Source: Hyphomicrobiales bacterium (GTDB lineage: Bacteria; Pseudomonadota; Alphaproteobacteria; Rhizobiales; Rhizobiaceae). Taken from it: a stretch of DNA of 64,000 nucleotides. The first letter of the stretch is position 1; each line of letters begins with the position of its first letter. Positions 43,114 through 52,072 of the stretch are shown one piece after another. The notes under the pieces are model-generated. The model did no database searches, was not told where the DNA came from, and was given only the letters and a program-made list of their open reading frames with translations. A program made the position numbers and the translations under genes. The stretch is from assembly GCA_900472605.1 (NCBI GenBank), contig UCJD01000060.1, positions 1 through 64,000 of the forward strand, given 5' to 3'.

Positions 43114-45087
43114 TCAAAGCTTGGCTTCAACTGCGGCGACGACGGCTTCCGTCGTGATGCCGAATTTCTTGAAGACGTCCTTGGCAGGACCCGAAGCGCC
43201 GAAGCCCTTCATGCCCACGAAAGTACCTTCCGGTCCGATGAACGCATCCCAGCCTTCGCGAACGGCGGCTTCGACGGCGATCTTGATCGGCGACTTGCCG
43301 AGGATCTCGGCGCGGTAGGCATCCGGCTGCTCGAAGAACAGTTCGGTCGAGGGGACCGAGACGACGCGGACGGTAACGCCCTTTTCTTCAAGCGTCTTGC
43401 GGGCGGCAACGGCGAGTTCGACTTCGGAGCCCGAAGCGAAGATCGTCACCTTGGCGTCGGCATTGCCTGCCAGCGTGTAGGCGCCGAGTTCGCACAGGTT
43501 CTTCTCGCTGTACTCGGTGCGTACCGTGGTGAGGTTCTGGCGGGTCAGCGCCAGGCCCGACGGACGGTCCTTGGTGTTCAGCGCGATCTGCCAGCACTCG
43601 GCGGTTTCGACGGCGTCGGCCGGGCGGAACATCATCAGGTTCGGGATGGCGCGCAGCGAGGCCATCTGCTCGACCGGCTGGTGGGTCGGGCCGTCTTCGC
43701 CGACGCCGATCGAATCATGCGTCAGAACGTGGACGACGCGGATGCCCATCAGCGATGCCAGGCGGATCGGAGGACGGCAATAATCCGAGAAGATCATGAA
43801 GCCGCCGCCGTAGGGGATCAGGCCGCCGTGCAGCGCGATACCGTTCATGGCCGATGCCATGCCGTGCTCGCGGATGCCCCAGTGCATGTAACGGCCGGCG
43901 AAGTCCGTCGGCGTGATCGAATGCATCTGGCTGGTCTTGGTGTTGTTCGACGGCGTCAGGTCGGCGGAGCCGCCGATCGTCTCGGGCAGGAAGCCGTTGA
44001 TGACTTCAAGCGCGTCTTCCGACGCCTTGCGGGTTGCGACCGTCGGCTTGGTTTCGGCGAGCTTCTTCTTGTAGTCGAGAATAGCGGCGTCGAAGCCAGC
44101 AGGCAGGTCGCCAGCGAAACGGCGCGAGAATTCGGACTTGGTCGCTGCCTTTTCGAGGCGGCCTTCCCATGCCTTGACGGCTTCAGTCGAACGGGTGCCG
44201 GCGGCGCGCCAATCGGAGAGAACGTCGTTGGGGATGACGAAGGGTTCGTATTCCCAGTTCAGCGCCTTGCGGGTGGCTGCGATTTCCTCGGCGCCGAGCG
44301 GCGAACCGTGAACCTTGTGGCTGCCCTGCTTGTTCGGAGCGCCGAAGCCGATCACCGTCTTGCAGGCGATGAAGGTCGGCTTGTCGGACTTGTGGGCTTC
44401 CTCGATGGCAGCAGCAATCGCAGCCTGGTCGTGGCCATCGACTTCGATCGTGTGCCAGTGAACAGCCTTGAAGCGCATGATCTGGTCGGTCGAGTCCGAC
44501 AGCGATACGGCGCCGTCGATGGTGATCGAGTTGTTGTCCCAGAAGAGGATGAGCTTGTTCAGCTTCAGGTGGCCGGCGAGCGCGATGGCTTCGTGGCTGA
44601 TGCCTTCCATCAGGCAGCCGTCGCCGTTGATCACATAGGTATAGTGATCCTGCAGGTCGGCGCCGAATTCCTCGCGCAGCTTGCGTTCGGCGATCGCCAT
44701 GCCAACGGCATTGGCAATGCCCTGGCCGAGCGGGCCGGTGGTGGTTTCGATGCCCGTCGCGTGGCCGTATTCCGGATGGCCGGCGGTCTTGGAGCCGAGC
44801 TGGCGGAACTGCGCGAGGTCATCGATCGTCATGTCCGGGTAGCCGGTCAGATAGAGCAGCGAGTAGAGCAGCATCGAGCCATGGCCGGCAGACAGCACGA
44901 AGCGGTCGCGATCCGGCCAATGCGGCTTGGTCGGGTCAAACTTCAGATATTTGGAGAACAGGACGGTGGCGACGTCGGCCATGCCCATCGGCATGCCCGG
45001 ATGGCCGGAATTCGCCTTCTCGACTGCATCCATTGCGAGGAAACGGATCGCATTTGCCATCCGGTCGTGTTGTTCAGGAGAAATCAT
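43114..45087 (-). CDS. tkt: Transketolase
   Basis: A 657-residue thiamine-diphosphate enzyme of the pentose phosphate pathway that moves two-carbon units between sugar phosphates. It has ANSGHPGMPMGMADVA, the ThDP motif GDGCLMEG...NN (VINGDGCLMEGIS) and the DSIGVGEDGPTHQPVEQ motif of the pyrimidine domain. The start ATG 45087 is placed by family length, after GGAATAGCG; a longer reading up to 45324 has no support. It is upstream of gap on the same strand. Confidence 0.97.
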   Translation of the reverse strand: MISPEQHDRMANAIRFLAMDAVEKANSGHPGMPMGMADVATVLFSKYLKFDPTKPHWPDRDRFVLSAGHGSMLLYSLLYLTGYPDMTIDDLAQFRQLGSKTAGHPEYGHATGIETTTGPLGQGIANAVGMAIAERKLREEFGADLQDHYTYVINGDGCLMEGISHEAIALAGHLKLNKLILFWDNNSITIDGAVSLSDSTDQIMRFKAVHWHTIEVDGHDQAAIAAAIEEAHKSDKPTFIACKTVIGFGAPNKQGSHKVHGSPLGAEEIAATRKALNWEYEPFVIPNDVLSDWRAAGTRSTEAVKAWEGRLEKAATKSEFSRRFAGDLPAGFDAAILDYKKKLAETKPTVATRKASEDALEVINGFLPETIGGSADLTPSNNTKTSQMHSITPTDFAGRYMHWGIREHGMASAMNGIALHGGLIPYGGGFMIFSDYCRPPIRLASLMGIRVVHVLTHDSIGVGEDGPTHQPVEQMASLRAIPNLMMFRPADAVETAECWQIALNTKDRPSGLALTRQNLTTVRTEYSEKNLCELGAYTLAGNADAKVTIFASGSEVELAVAARKTLEEKGVTVRVVSVPSTELFFEQPDAYRAEILGKSPIKIAVEAAVREGWDAFIGPEGTFVGMKGFGASGPAKDVFKKFGITTEAVVAAVEAKL

Positions 45088-45447
45088 CGCTATTCCGCTT
45101 GTTCCGGGGTGTCGGGGGATGGCCTCAAGCCTGCGGAGACCATCAATGAGAGCGGGTGCACAAATAGCAGTTGGAGCAGGCAAGTCAATAAATCGAACCC
45201 CTAATAGGCGGTCCAGAATGACGATTTTTGACATTTGACCAATGATTTTAACAAAAGTTGACAGGCGTGTGACAAAGCTGCTGACGGGGCCGCTAACGGA
45301 CCTGCCGATTTCACTCATCCACAATTAGCTCGCCCGTCGCCCTCAGGCCTTTATTGACGGGCAGTTGGCGAGCTGCATATCCTTTTGAAAACATCGCGTC
45401 GGGCCTCAATACCGATTCGCGGGTCTTGCGCGGGGAACCGGAAAGAC
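45088..45447. promoter_or_regulatory. Divergent promoter region between tkt and the DUF4164-zapA unit
   Basis: A 360-bp gap with no protein-like reading frame. It contains TTGACATTTGACC and TTTTAACAAAAGTTGACAGG around 45225-45270, with TTGAC-like boxes on both sides, so the promoter of tkt (minus) and of the plus-strand unit are likely here. The rest is unremarkable. Confidence 0.4.
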
Positions 45448-45723
45448 ATGACATCCACAGGCAACAGCATCGACGCGGCGCTCGCGGAGCTCAGGCAGGC
45501 GATTTCGGGTCTCGATAACGCCGTTGACGCCAGGCTCGACCGCCAGCGCGAGACCGGCGAGATCGAAGGCGAAGTTCGCCGCGTGCATGCCGATCGCTCC
45601 AAGCTGGCGCAGGAGCTCGACCAGGCGGAGTTCCGCGCCAACCGGCTTGAAGAGGTCAATCGCGAAGTGTCCCGTCGTCTTGTAACGGCGATGGAGACCA
45701 TCCGCGCGGTCCTCGACCGCTAA
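45448..45723 (+). CDS. DUF4164 coiled-coil protein
   Basis: A 91-residue mostly helical protein with heptad repeats (AALAELRQAISGLDNAVDARLDRQRETGE). It matches the DUF4164 family, which is usually located directly upstream of zapA in alphaproteobacteria. ATG at 45448 follows GGAAAGAC. zapA follows after 15 nt. A role in cell division is inferred only by linkage. Confidence 0.8.
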   Translation: MTSTGNSIDAALAELRQAISGLDNAVDARLDRQRETGEIEGEVRRVHADRSKLAQELDQAEFRANRLEEVNREVSRRLVTAMETIRAVLDR

Positions 45724-45738
45724 TAAAGGGCTTAGGAT

Positions 45739-46116
45739 ATGGCGCAGGTAACGGTAACGATCGACGGTAAGGCCTATCGCATGGCCTGCGAAGAGGGGCA
45801 GGAAGATCACCTGACCGATCTCGCCACCCGCTTCGACCGCTATGTTGGCCATCTCAAGGATCAGTTCGGTGAAATCGGCGATCTCCGCATCACCGTCATG
45901 GCCGGCATTATGATCATGGACGAGATCTCGGAGCTGACGCGGCGCGTCGCCAACCTGGAAGGCGAGCTCGACAGCCTGCGCAGCAATCGCGACACGGTGC
46001 TGGCCGCGACCAGCCGCACCGAGGAGAGCATTGCGGCCGCCATCGTCGAGGTCAGCAGCCAGCTGCGGGGGATCACCGACAAGCTGAACGGCCGGGCGCC
46101 GGCTGCGCTGAACTAG
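45739..46116 (+). CDS. zapA: Cell division protein ZapA
   Basis: A 125-residue ZapA that stabilises the FtsZ ring. The start VTVTIDGKAYRMACEEGQEDHL is typical, followed by the dimerisation coiled coil (about 80-105). It has the canonical order zapA then 6S RNA. The upstream DUF4164 gene is likely cotranscribed. Confidence 0.92.
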   Translation: MAQVTVTIDGKAYRMACEEGQEDHLTDLATRFDRYVGHLKDQFGEIGDLRITVMAGIMIMDEISELTRRVANLEGELDSLRSNRDTVLAATSRTEESIAAAIVEVSSQLRGITDKLNGRAPAALN

Positions 46117-46191
46117 ATCCGCTGGGCTAATACGCTTGAATTAAATCCGGGACGCTTGCTTCACCCTCTGGCGCAGGTCATGGATCGGTCT

Positions 46192-46197
46192 TATATA
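46192..46197 (+). promoter_or_regulatory. -10 box of the 6S RNA promoter
   Basis: TATATA at 46192-46197 ends 6 nt before the first paired base of the 6S RNA. The -35 is weak. Confidence 0.45.
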
Positions 46198-46202
46198 GCA
46201 AT

Positions 46203-46360
46203 TGCGATCTGCGCCTCTCGACAGGAACCACAATCCCTGGGGCCATACTCGATCCAAAGGGAGCTGTCCCTGGCCAGGCCCGTGGGCTTGGACATATGGC
46301 GCCCACCTACGTTTGTAGGCACCCAGGATCGTAAACCTCCATCGGTTGCCGCGGATCGCA
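46203..46360 (+). ncRNA. ssrS: 6S RNA
   Basis: The RNA is about 158 nt. Its ends pair as an 11-bp closing stem: 46203-46213 (TGCGATCTGCG) with 46350-46360. Inside lie the CCCTGGGGCC arm (46234-46243), the central open region and the apical hairpin CCTACGTTTGTAGG (46306-46319). 6S RNA mimics an open promoter and binds RNA polymerase. Location directly after zapA is the conserved alphaproteobacterial place. No fau/ygfA gene follows here, which is the usual third neighbour. Confidence 0.88.
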
Positions 46361-46417
46361 CTCTTCCTACTTATCGCCGGCGATCGCACCGCGCTTCGAA
46401 CGCCTTGGCATCAGGCG

Positions 46418-46876
46418 CTATTCGGCGCCGTTTTCCTTCATGCAGCTCATCAGCTCGGCAAATGCCTGCTCCGTGCCCGTCAGCGGCAGGATGACATCGA
46501 TCCCGTTGGCGGTGACGGTCAGTTCCTTGCCCGAGGTCAGCGCGGTGACCGCCGCAGCATCGTTCGGAACGTCGATCGTCACCGTCTTGTCGCTGTCTGC
46601 CGTCGAGGAAAATTCCGCGGCGGCGGCGCCATCCACCGACCATGTCCCGTTGACGCGCTCACCCTTGGCGATCGCGAAGGCGTCGGCATTGGCAAACAGC
46701 GCCAGCTTGTCGCCGACGGCGAGGTAGCCGATGCCGGTGCGGTTGTTCTGGGCAAGGCAGCCGATGAACGTGTCGCCATCCGTCATCGGGGTGACGCCGA
46801 AATCAGCGGCGCGGGTCGCGGCTGCGGAGAGCAGGGTGGCGGTTACGAGCGTGGCCGCGGCGACGATATGCTTCAT
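46418..46876 (-). CDS. Exported hypothetical protein
   Basis: A 152-residue product with a signal peptide (MKHIVAAATLVTATLLSAAA, cleaved near TRA-ADF). The mature part has two Cys (FIGCLAQNN and ELMSCMK) that could form one disulfide. The start follows AAGGACG; a longer frame to 46975 lacks support. It is convergent with the 6S RNA on the opposite strand, 58 nt from its end. Function unknown. Confidence 0.72.
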   Translation of the reverse strand: MKHIVAAATLVTATLLSAAATRAADFGVTPMTDGDTFIGCLAQNNRTGIGYLAVGDKLALFANADAFAIAKGERVNGTWSVDGAAAAEFSSTADSDKTVTIDVPNDAAAVTALTSGKELTVTANGIDVILPLTGTEQAFAELMSCMKENGAE

Positions 46877-47429
46877 CTGACGTCCTTGTTGCGCGGGTAC
46901 TGGCACTTCCACCGGCTGTCGCGCATTCGATCGTGCCGGCGCGTTTCTACTGCCGCATGGCGGGTTTTCTGGCAATGGTCTGGCCGCTGCTTGCAGCGAA
47001 AAACCGGCATCTCAGGAGGCCTGAGCGCGTTGTCCAGTGCCGCGTCGCAGGCTGGCTGATAATTCATGCGCTCAGCGCACAGGATGCGTTTCGTGTTTCC
47101 TCACGCATGAAATGATGAATTTTCACGATTCTAGGCGGATATCCACCGATTAAAACGGTTAAAACACTTTAACGATTGTGGTCGGGCCGACTGCCATTTC
47201 GCGAATTCGGGCGAAACATCTGCAAAATGACGTTTTCCTAAAACGTTTACGGCTTTTCTGAGGGCAAAAATATTAAGCAGCACCGCTTTAGCTATGCGCT
47301 AGGCGCATTAGTGTTCTGATGCTTTAGCGCTGTTCGTTGTCGGTCTTCATGCATATATTCGCATCAACAGAGAGACACGGGTAGCAAACACGCTGCCAAG
47401 CGCTGAAAGCCCTAGGAAAGGGGATCATC
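46877..47429. other. Long intergenic region upstream of DUF1127 gene
   Basis: A 553-bp region with no protein-like frame. It has several TTAA-type repeats around 47150-47180 (ATTAAAACGGTTAAAACACTTTAAC) and an A/T-rich stretch with AAACGTTT near 47245. A TATATT near 47352 may be the -10 of the downstream gene. A long leader or a hidden small RNA cannot be excluded. Confidence 0.45.
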
Positions 47430-47573
47430 ATGAACGTAGCACGCTCCTTCAATAACTGGCGCAAGTATCGTCAGACCGTCACCGAACTCGGCCGCATGTC
47501 CAACCGTGCGCTGAACGACCTCGGCATCGACCGCTCCGACATCCAGCGCGTTGCTCGCGACGCCACTCGCTAA
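47430..47573 (+). CDS. DUF1127 mini-protein
   Basis: A 47-residue basic protein (MNVARSFNNWRKYRQTVTEL..) with the full DUF1127/YjiS signature, ending LNDLGIDRSDIQRVARDATR. These short Arg-rich proteins are abundant in rhizobia and have been linked to RNA turnover and phosphate or stress control. The site AGGAAAGGGG precedes ATG 47430. A clear terminator follows at 47610. Confidence 0.88.
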   Translation: MNVARSFNNWRKYRQTVTELGRMSNRALNDLGIDRSDIQRVARDATR

Positions 47574-47609
47574 CAAGCGATCGCTGCCTTCGTGAGCAGC
47601 AAGATTTCA

Positions 47610-47638
47610 AACGCCCGTTGCTTCCAGCTGCGGGCGTT
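47610..47638 (+). terminator. Terminator of the DUF1127 gene
   Basis: AACGCCCG (47610-47617) pairs with CGGGCGTT (47631-47638) over a 13-nt loop, followed by TTGCTTTT. It lies 37 nt after the stop. Confidence 0.85.
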
Positions 47639-47718
47639 TTGCTTTTGTGGCTTTTGATCTGCGGCCGGAGCTACCGTCCCGAGCCGGTTTTGCTTGCGAA
47701 GCGAGCAGTGCTGGCGAT

Positions 47719-48318
47719 ATGGCAACTTCCATGTTTTCACTCACCCGCATCGAGACCCTGGAGCAAATCGTCAAGAAGAGCCGGTTTCTGGCCGTCGCGG
47801 CGCCGATCGCCTCCGAAGACGATGCCCGGGCGTTTCTTGCGGCCCATGGCGATCCAGCCGCCAACCACAATTGCTGGGCATGGCGGATCGGCCAGACCTA
47901 TCGCTTCAACGATGACGGCGAGCCGAGCGGCACCGCCGGCAAGCCGATCCTGCAGGCAATCGACGGACAAGCGCTCGACCAGGTGGCGGTTGTTGTTATC
48001 CGCTGGTTCGGCGGCGTGCTGCTTGGAACCGGCGGCCTGATCCGTGCCTATGGCGGCACGGCTGCCGCGTGTCTGAGGGCCGCGACGACAGTCGAGTTGG
48101 TCGCGACCGTCGAGGTGGAGATTGCGGTGAATTTTTCGGATCTGGCTCTGGTGAAGGCGCGGCTTGCGGGCTCGGCCGGGGTGCGCGTGGTGGCCGAGGT
48201 GTTCGTGGATGCGGGTGCGTTGCTGAGGCTTTGCGTGCCCGAGGCGGTGTTGCCCGAGACCGCGCGGATGCTCAGCGACGCCACCAGTGGCCGCGTCATT
48301 CTTGCGGTGCAGCAATGA
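47719..48318 (+). CDS. yigZ: IMPACT/YigZ family protein
   Basis: A 199-residue protein with the N-terminal UPF0029 domain, VKKSRFLAVAAPI, then the signature DDGEPSGTAGKPIL and VVVIRWFGGVLLGTGGLIRAYG. Such proteins bind RNA or ribosome-linked factors; YigZ function is not firmly known. The C-terminal DUF1949 domain follows. Start is chosen as ATG 47719 (also ATG 47731); the GTG at 47647 lies in the terminator region. Confidence 0.88.
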   Translation: MATSMFSLTRIETLEQIVKKSRFLAVAAPIASEDDARAFLAAHGDPAANHNCWAWRIGQTYRFNDDGEPSGTAGKPILQAIDGQALDQVAVVVIRWFGGVLLGTGGLIRAYGGTAAACLRAATTVELVATVEVEIAVNFSDLALVKARLAGSAGVRVVAEVFVDAGALLRLCVPEAVLPETARMLSDATSGRVILAVQQ

Positions 48319-48539
48319 GCCGCAGCCTTAATGGCGGTTTGCGGTTGACATTCGAAATATTTTTTTAGTTTCCAGATTCGACGGAATGCCTTGCATGCGC
48401 GCGGTTCTGGCGTTCATCGTTGCCCAAAGCGGCGGTGTTCCCGCTATTGTGACGGAGACTTCGCTTGCGTGCTGCAGTGCGAGTGATAGGTATTCGCGAA
48501 TAATATCGATTAGATTCTCAATTCTCAGGAGATTATGAG

Positions 48540-49559
48540 ATGCAGCTTGGCATGGTTGGCTTGGGCCGTATGGGCAGCTTCATGGTCCAGCGCTTGATGC
48601 GCGATGGCCATGAATGCGTGGTCTATGATGCGAAGACGGAAAGCGTGAACGATCTGGTCGGCAAGGGTGCCGTCGGCAGCGCCTCGCTGGAAGAGTTCGT
48701 TTCGAAGCTTTCGCGTCCGCGCGCCGTGTGGCTGATGCTGCCGGCGGCCATCACCGACAAGGTGATCGCGCAGATCACGCCGCTGCTCGACAGCGACGAT
48801 ATCATCATCGACGGTGGCAACTCCTACTACCACGACGACATTCGCCGTGGCGGCGAGTTGATCACGAAGGGCCTGCACTATGTCGACGTCGGCACCAGCG
48901 GTGGCGTCTTCGGTCTCGAGCGTGGTTATTGCCTGATGATCGGCGGCGAAAAGGCCGTGGTTGAATCGCTGTCGCCGATCTTCAAGTCGCTCGCACCTGG
49001 CGTCGGCAATGTGGTTCCTTCGGCGCATCGTCCGGATCAGGCCGGCAGCACGGCCGAGCAGGGCTATCTGCATTGCGGCCCGCATGGCGCCGGCCACTTC
49101 GTCAAGATGGTGCACAACGGTATCGAATACGGCCTCATGGCCGCCTATGCCGAAGGCTTCAACATCCTGAAGCGCGCCAATATCGGCGCCGATAATCATG
49201 AAGTTGACGCCGAGACGGCGCCGATCGCGCATCCTGAGCACTACCAGTATGACTTCAACCTGCAGGACGTCGCCGAAGTTTGGCGTCGCGGCAGCGTCAT
49301 CACCTCGTGGCTGCTCGACCTGACCTCGGATGCGCTGCATGCGGATCCCGCGCTCGGCGCCTATGCAGGCCGCGTTTCTGACTCGGGCGAAGGCCGCTGG
49401 ACGATCATGGCCGCCATCGACGAAAGCGTTCCGACGCCCGTCCTGAGCGCTGCGCTCTACAGCCGCTTCTCCTCGCGCGACAATGACGAATTCGCCAACA
49501 AGGTGCTGTCGGCCATGCGCGCCGGCTTCGGCGGCCACGTCGAAAAGCCGAAGGCGTAA
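48540..49559 (+). CDS. gnd: 6-phosphogluconate dehydrogenase, decarboxylating (short GndA/YqeC type)
   Basis: A 339-residue dehydrogenase that converts 6-phosphogluconate to ribulose-5-phosphate and CO2. It starts MQLGMVGLGRMGSFMVQRL (NADP-binding), has DGGNSYYHDDIRR, GTSGGVFGLERGYCLM and the substrate/catalytic GAGHFVKMVHNGIEYG. It is the short form (about 300-340 residues) rather than the 470-residue form. ATG 48540 follows AGGAGAT. A strong terminator follows. Confidence 0.93.
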   Translation: MQLGMVGLGRMGSFMVQRLMRDGHECVVYDAKTESVNDLVGKGAVGSASLEEFVSKLSRPRAVWLMLPAAITDKVIAQITPLLDSDDIIIDGGNSYYHDDIRRGGELITKGLHYVDVGTSGGVFGLERGYCLMIGGEKAVVESLSPIFKSLAPGVGNVVPSAHRPDQAGSTAEQGYLHCGPHGAGHFVKMVHNGIEYGLMAAYAEGFNILKRANIGADNHEVDAETAPIAHPEHYQYDFNLQDVAEVWRRGSVITSWLLDLTSDALHADPALGAYAGRVSDSGEGRWTIMAAIDESVPTPVLSAALYSRFSSRDNDEFANKVLSAMRAGFGGHVEKPKA

Positions 49560-49583
49560 ACCATTCAGCAATAATGGTTATCC

Positions 49584-49614
49584 AAGCCCGCGCAGCCGCA
49601 AGCTGCGCGGGCTT
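49584..49614 (+). terminator. Terminator of gnd
   Basis: A 13-bp stem with the AAGCCCGCGCAGC arm, loop of 5 nt, then TTCTTT. It lies 24 nt after the gnd stop. Confidence 0.9.
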
Positions 49615-49658
49615 TTCTTTCCGGCGCTTCAATATAAGCTAGGCTATATATTGGAGGG

Positions 49659-51821
49659 ATGGCGATGGGTCTGGGGTTTGGCGCGCGCATTATGGGACGG
49701 CTGCTGCCGCTCGTTGCACTTGGCGTGATTGTTTCGAGCGCTTCGGCGCAAACGCCGGCGGCAACGCCAACGCAAACACCGGCGCCGCCTCCCGCCGAAG
49801 TGCGGCAGATGTTGCAGCTGATGGAAACGCCCGCCGTCAAGCAATGGATGGCGACGCAGGCGCAGAGCCCTGCGGCAGCGCAGACGGCAACCACCCCGGC
49901 ACAAACGGCTGCCCCCGGTGGGGATATGTCGGGCGAGCAGATGTCGGTGCTCTCCGAGTTCCTTGGTCACGCCCGCAGCCATTTCGACCTCGTCTCCGGC
50001 GCCGCGATGACGCTGCCCGACGAAGTCGAGAACGCGTCGGCGATCGTCGAGCGCGAAGTTCAGCCGAGTGGCTGGGCGCTTCTGACGATCGAGATCGTGG
50101 CGCTTTTCCTGGCCGGGCCGGTGGCGGAGCTTCTGTTTCGGATGGTCGTGCCGCGGCCGCGCATCAGGCTGGAGGATGGCGAGGTCGCCACAGTGGCGCA
50201 TCATGCCGCGGCCAATCTGAGCTATCGCATTGTGCCGGCGCTGGTGTTCTGCATCGCAACACTCGTCCCGCTCGTACTCTTCAACTGGCCGCCGATCACG
50301 CAATCGCTGGCGATCGCAGTGGCCATCGCGCTGATCGTGTCGCGCGTCACCATATCCGTCGGACGTCTCCTCGTCGCGCTCGTCACGCTGCCGCATGTCG
50401 GCGGCGAGAGGGACGTCTCGCGTTCGACAGCCATGTTCTGGTTCAAGCGCAGCTGCATCTTCATCATCTATTTCGTGTTCGGGTGGGTGTTGATCCAGCT
50501 GATGGCGCCGCTCGGCTTTTCCCCCGGGTCGCGTTATCTCGTCGGCTATACGCTCGGATTGGGCCTGCTTGCCATCGCGACCGAAGCGGTCTGGTCGCGT
50601 CCGGCAGAGGAAGGGCAGAAGAGCACGACGGCATCCTGGATGCTGACGATTTATTTCGTTGCTCTCTGGCTCTTGTGGGTGGCGGGCTTCAACCTCATCC
50701 TGTGGATCGGCATCTATCTCGTGCTGTTGCCGCGCGTTCTGCGCGTCTCGACGCTTGCCGTGCGGGCGCTGCACAAGGCCGAGGCCGGCTTCCTCGCTAG
50801 AAAGCGCATCGCGGCGGTGCTGCTCGATCGCGGCGTGCGGGCCGTCATCATCACCATCGCGGCTATCTGGCTTGGCCGCATTCTCGGCTTCGCCGCCGAC
50901 CGGATGGCGGCCGGCGAGACGATGATCGACCGGATCGTGCGCGGCTCGGTCGGCGGCATCGTCATCCTGCTCGCAGCCGATCTGCTCTGGCATCTCGCGC
51001 GCGCCTATATCAATGGCAGGCTCGAGGATTCCCCGCTGGAAGGCTCGATCAACGATGAGGAGAAGGCACGTCGCGCGCGGCTGCAGACGCTCCTGCCGAT
51101 CTTTCGCAATATCCTTGCCGTCGTCATCGCCGTGATTGCCGTGCTGATGGTGCTCTCGGGCCTCGGTGTCGAGATCGGGCCGCTGATTGCCGGCGCCGGC
51201 GTTGTCGGCGTCGCGGTCGGCTTCGGTGCGCAGACCATCGTCAAGGATGTGATCAGCGGCATGTTCTATCTTTGGGACGATGCCTTCCGGGTCGGCGAGT
51301 ATATCGAGAGCGGCAGCCACAAGGGCGTGGTCGAGGCGTTCAGCCTGCGCTCCGTCAGGCTGCGCCACCATCGCGGGCCGTTGACGACTGTGCCGTTTGG
51401 CGAGCTCGGCGCGGTCAAGAATCTCAACCGCGACTGGACGATCGACAAGATCACCCTCAACGTCACCTACGACACCGATCTCGTGCTGGCAAAGAAGGTG
51501 ATCAAGCAGATCGGCCAGAAGCTGCTCGAAAACCCCGATTACGCGCCTCACATCATCGAGACGCTGAAGATGAAGGGCGTCGAGCAGTTCGGCGAGTTCG
51601 CGATCGTCATCCGCCTGGCGATGATGACGAAGCCCGGCGAGCAGTTCGTCATCCGCCGCAACGCGCTGGCGATGATCCGCACGGCCTTCAAGGAAAACGG
51701 CATCGAATTTGCGGTGCCGACGCTGCAGGTCTCGAGCGAGACGCACGATGCGGACGCCAATGCGGCGGCTGCGCGCTATGCGGCACAGAAGGGCGGTCAG
51801 GGCGTCGAACCCGCGGCCTAA
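49659..51821 (+). CDS. MscS-family mechanosensitive channel with periplasmic domain
   Basis: A 720-residue large MscS-type channel. A signal peptide (MRLL-type, residues 1-30, cut after SSASA) precedes a Pro/Ala/Thr-rich periplasmic stretch, then about eight membrane helices. The pore helix region GAGVVGVAVGFGAQTIVKDVISGMF (about 510-535) is the hallmark of MscS and is followed by the beta domain with VGEYIESGSHKGVVE. It releases solutes during hypo-osmotic shock. Two possible starts (49659 and 49692) differ by 11 residues. Confidence 0.92.
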   Translation: MAMGLGFGARIMGRLLPLVALGVIVSSASAQTPAATPTQTPAPPPAEVRQMLQLMETPAVKQWMATQAQSPAAAQTATTPAQTAAPGGDMSGEQMSVLSEFLGHARSHFDLVSGAAMTLPDEVENASAIVEREVQPSGWALLTIEIVALFLAGPVAELLFRMVVPRPRIRLEDGEVATVAHHAAANLSYRIVPALVFCIATLVPLVLFNWPPITQSLAIAVAIALIVSRVTISVGRLLVALVTLPHVGGERDVSRSTAMFWFKRSCIFIIYFVFGWVLIQLMAPLGFSPGSRYLVGYTLGLGLLAIATEAVWSRPAEEGQKSTTASWMLTIYFVALWLLWVAGFNLILWIGIYLVLLPRVLRVSTLAVRALHKAEAGFLARKRIAAVLLDRGVRAVIITIAAIWLGRILGFAADRMAAGETMIDRIVRGSVGGIVILLAADLLWHLARAYINGRLEDSPLEGSINDEEKARRARLQTLLPIFRNILAVVIAVIAVLMVLSGLGVEIGPLIAGAGVVGVAVGFGAQTIVKDVISGMFYLWDDAFRVGEYIESGSHKGVVEAFSLRSVRLRHHRGPLTTVPFGELGAVKNLNRDWTIDKITLNVTYDTDLVLAKKVIKQIGQKLLENPDYAPHIIETLKMKGVEQFGEFAIVIRLAMMTKPGEQFVIRRNALAMIRTAFKENGIEFAVPTLQVSSETHDADANAAAARYAAQKGGQGVEPAA

Positions 51822-52072
51822 ACGGCGCGCCGGCATTCCGGGATGCCGGCGTCAGTCGTCGAAGGTGATCGCTAACCTTACGAAAATACAATATTGGAAC
51901 CCCTGTCTTGGCGCCAAAAATGCCCCAATTGAGGATGAAGCAGGCGTCGTTAAGCGGCATTGGGGTAGTGTTGCCATGTATTCGAGGACTTCCGTCCAAG
52001 AACTTACATGCAGGTTATGTTAGATGTCCAAGACATGATTCCCGCTAATATGTAGGTTTACGACGGTCGGTA

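Noticed and set aside
47150..47180. CtrA sites in the TTAA repeats upstream of the DUF1127 gene
   Set aside because: The spacing between the TTAA half sites is 5 and 6 nt, not 7.
49644..51836. A 730-codon open frame on the minus strand opposite the MscS gene
   Set aside because: It mirrors the real plus-strand gene. High GC with Arg/His/Asp-rich translation and no family signal are typical of an antisense shadow.
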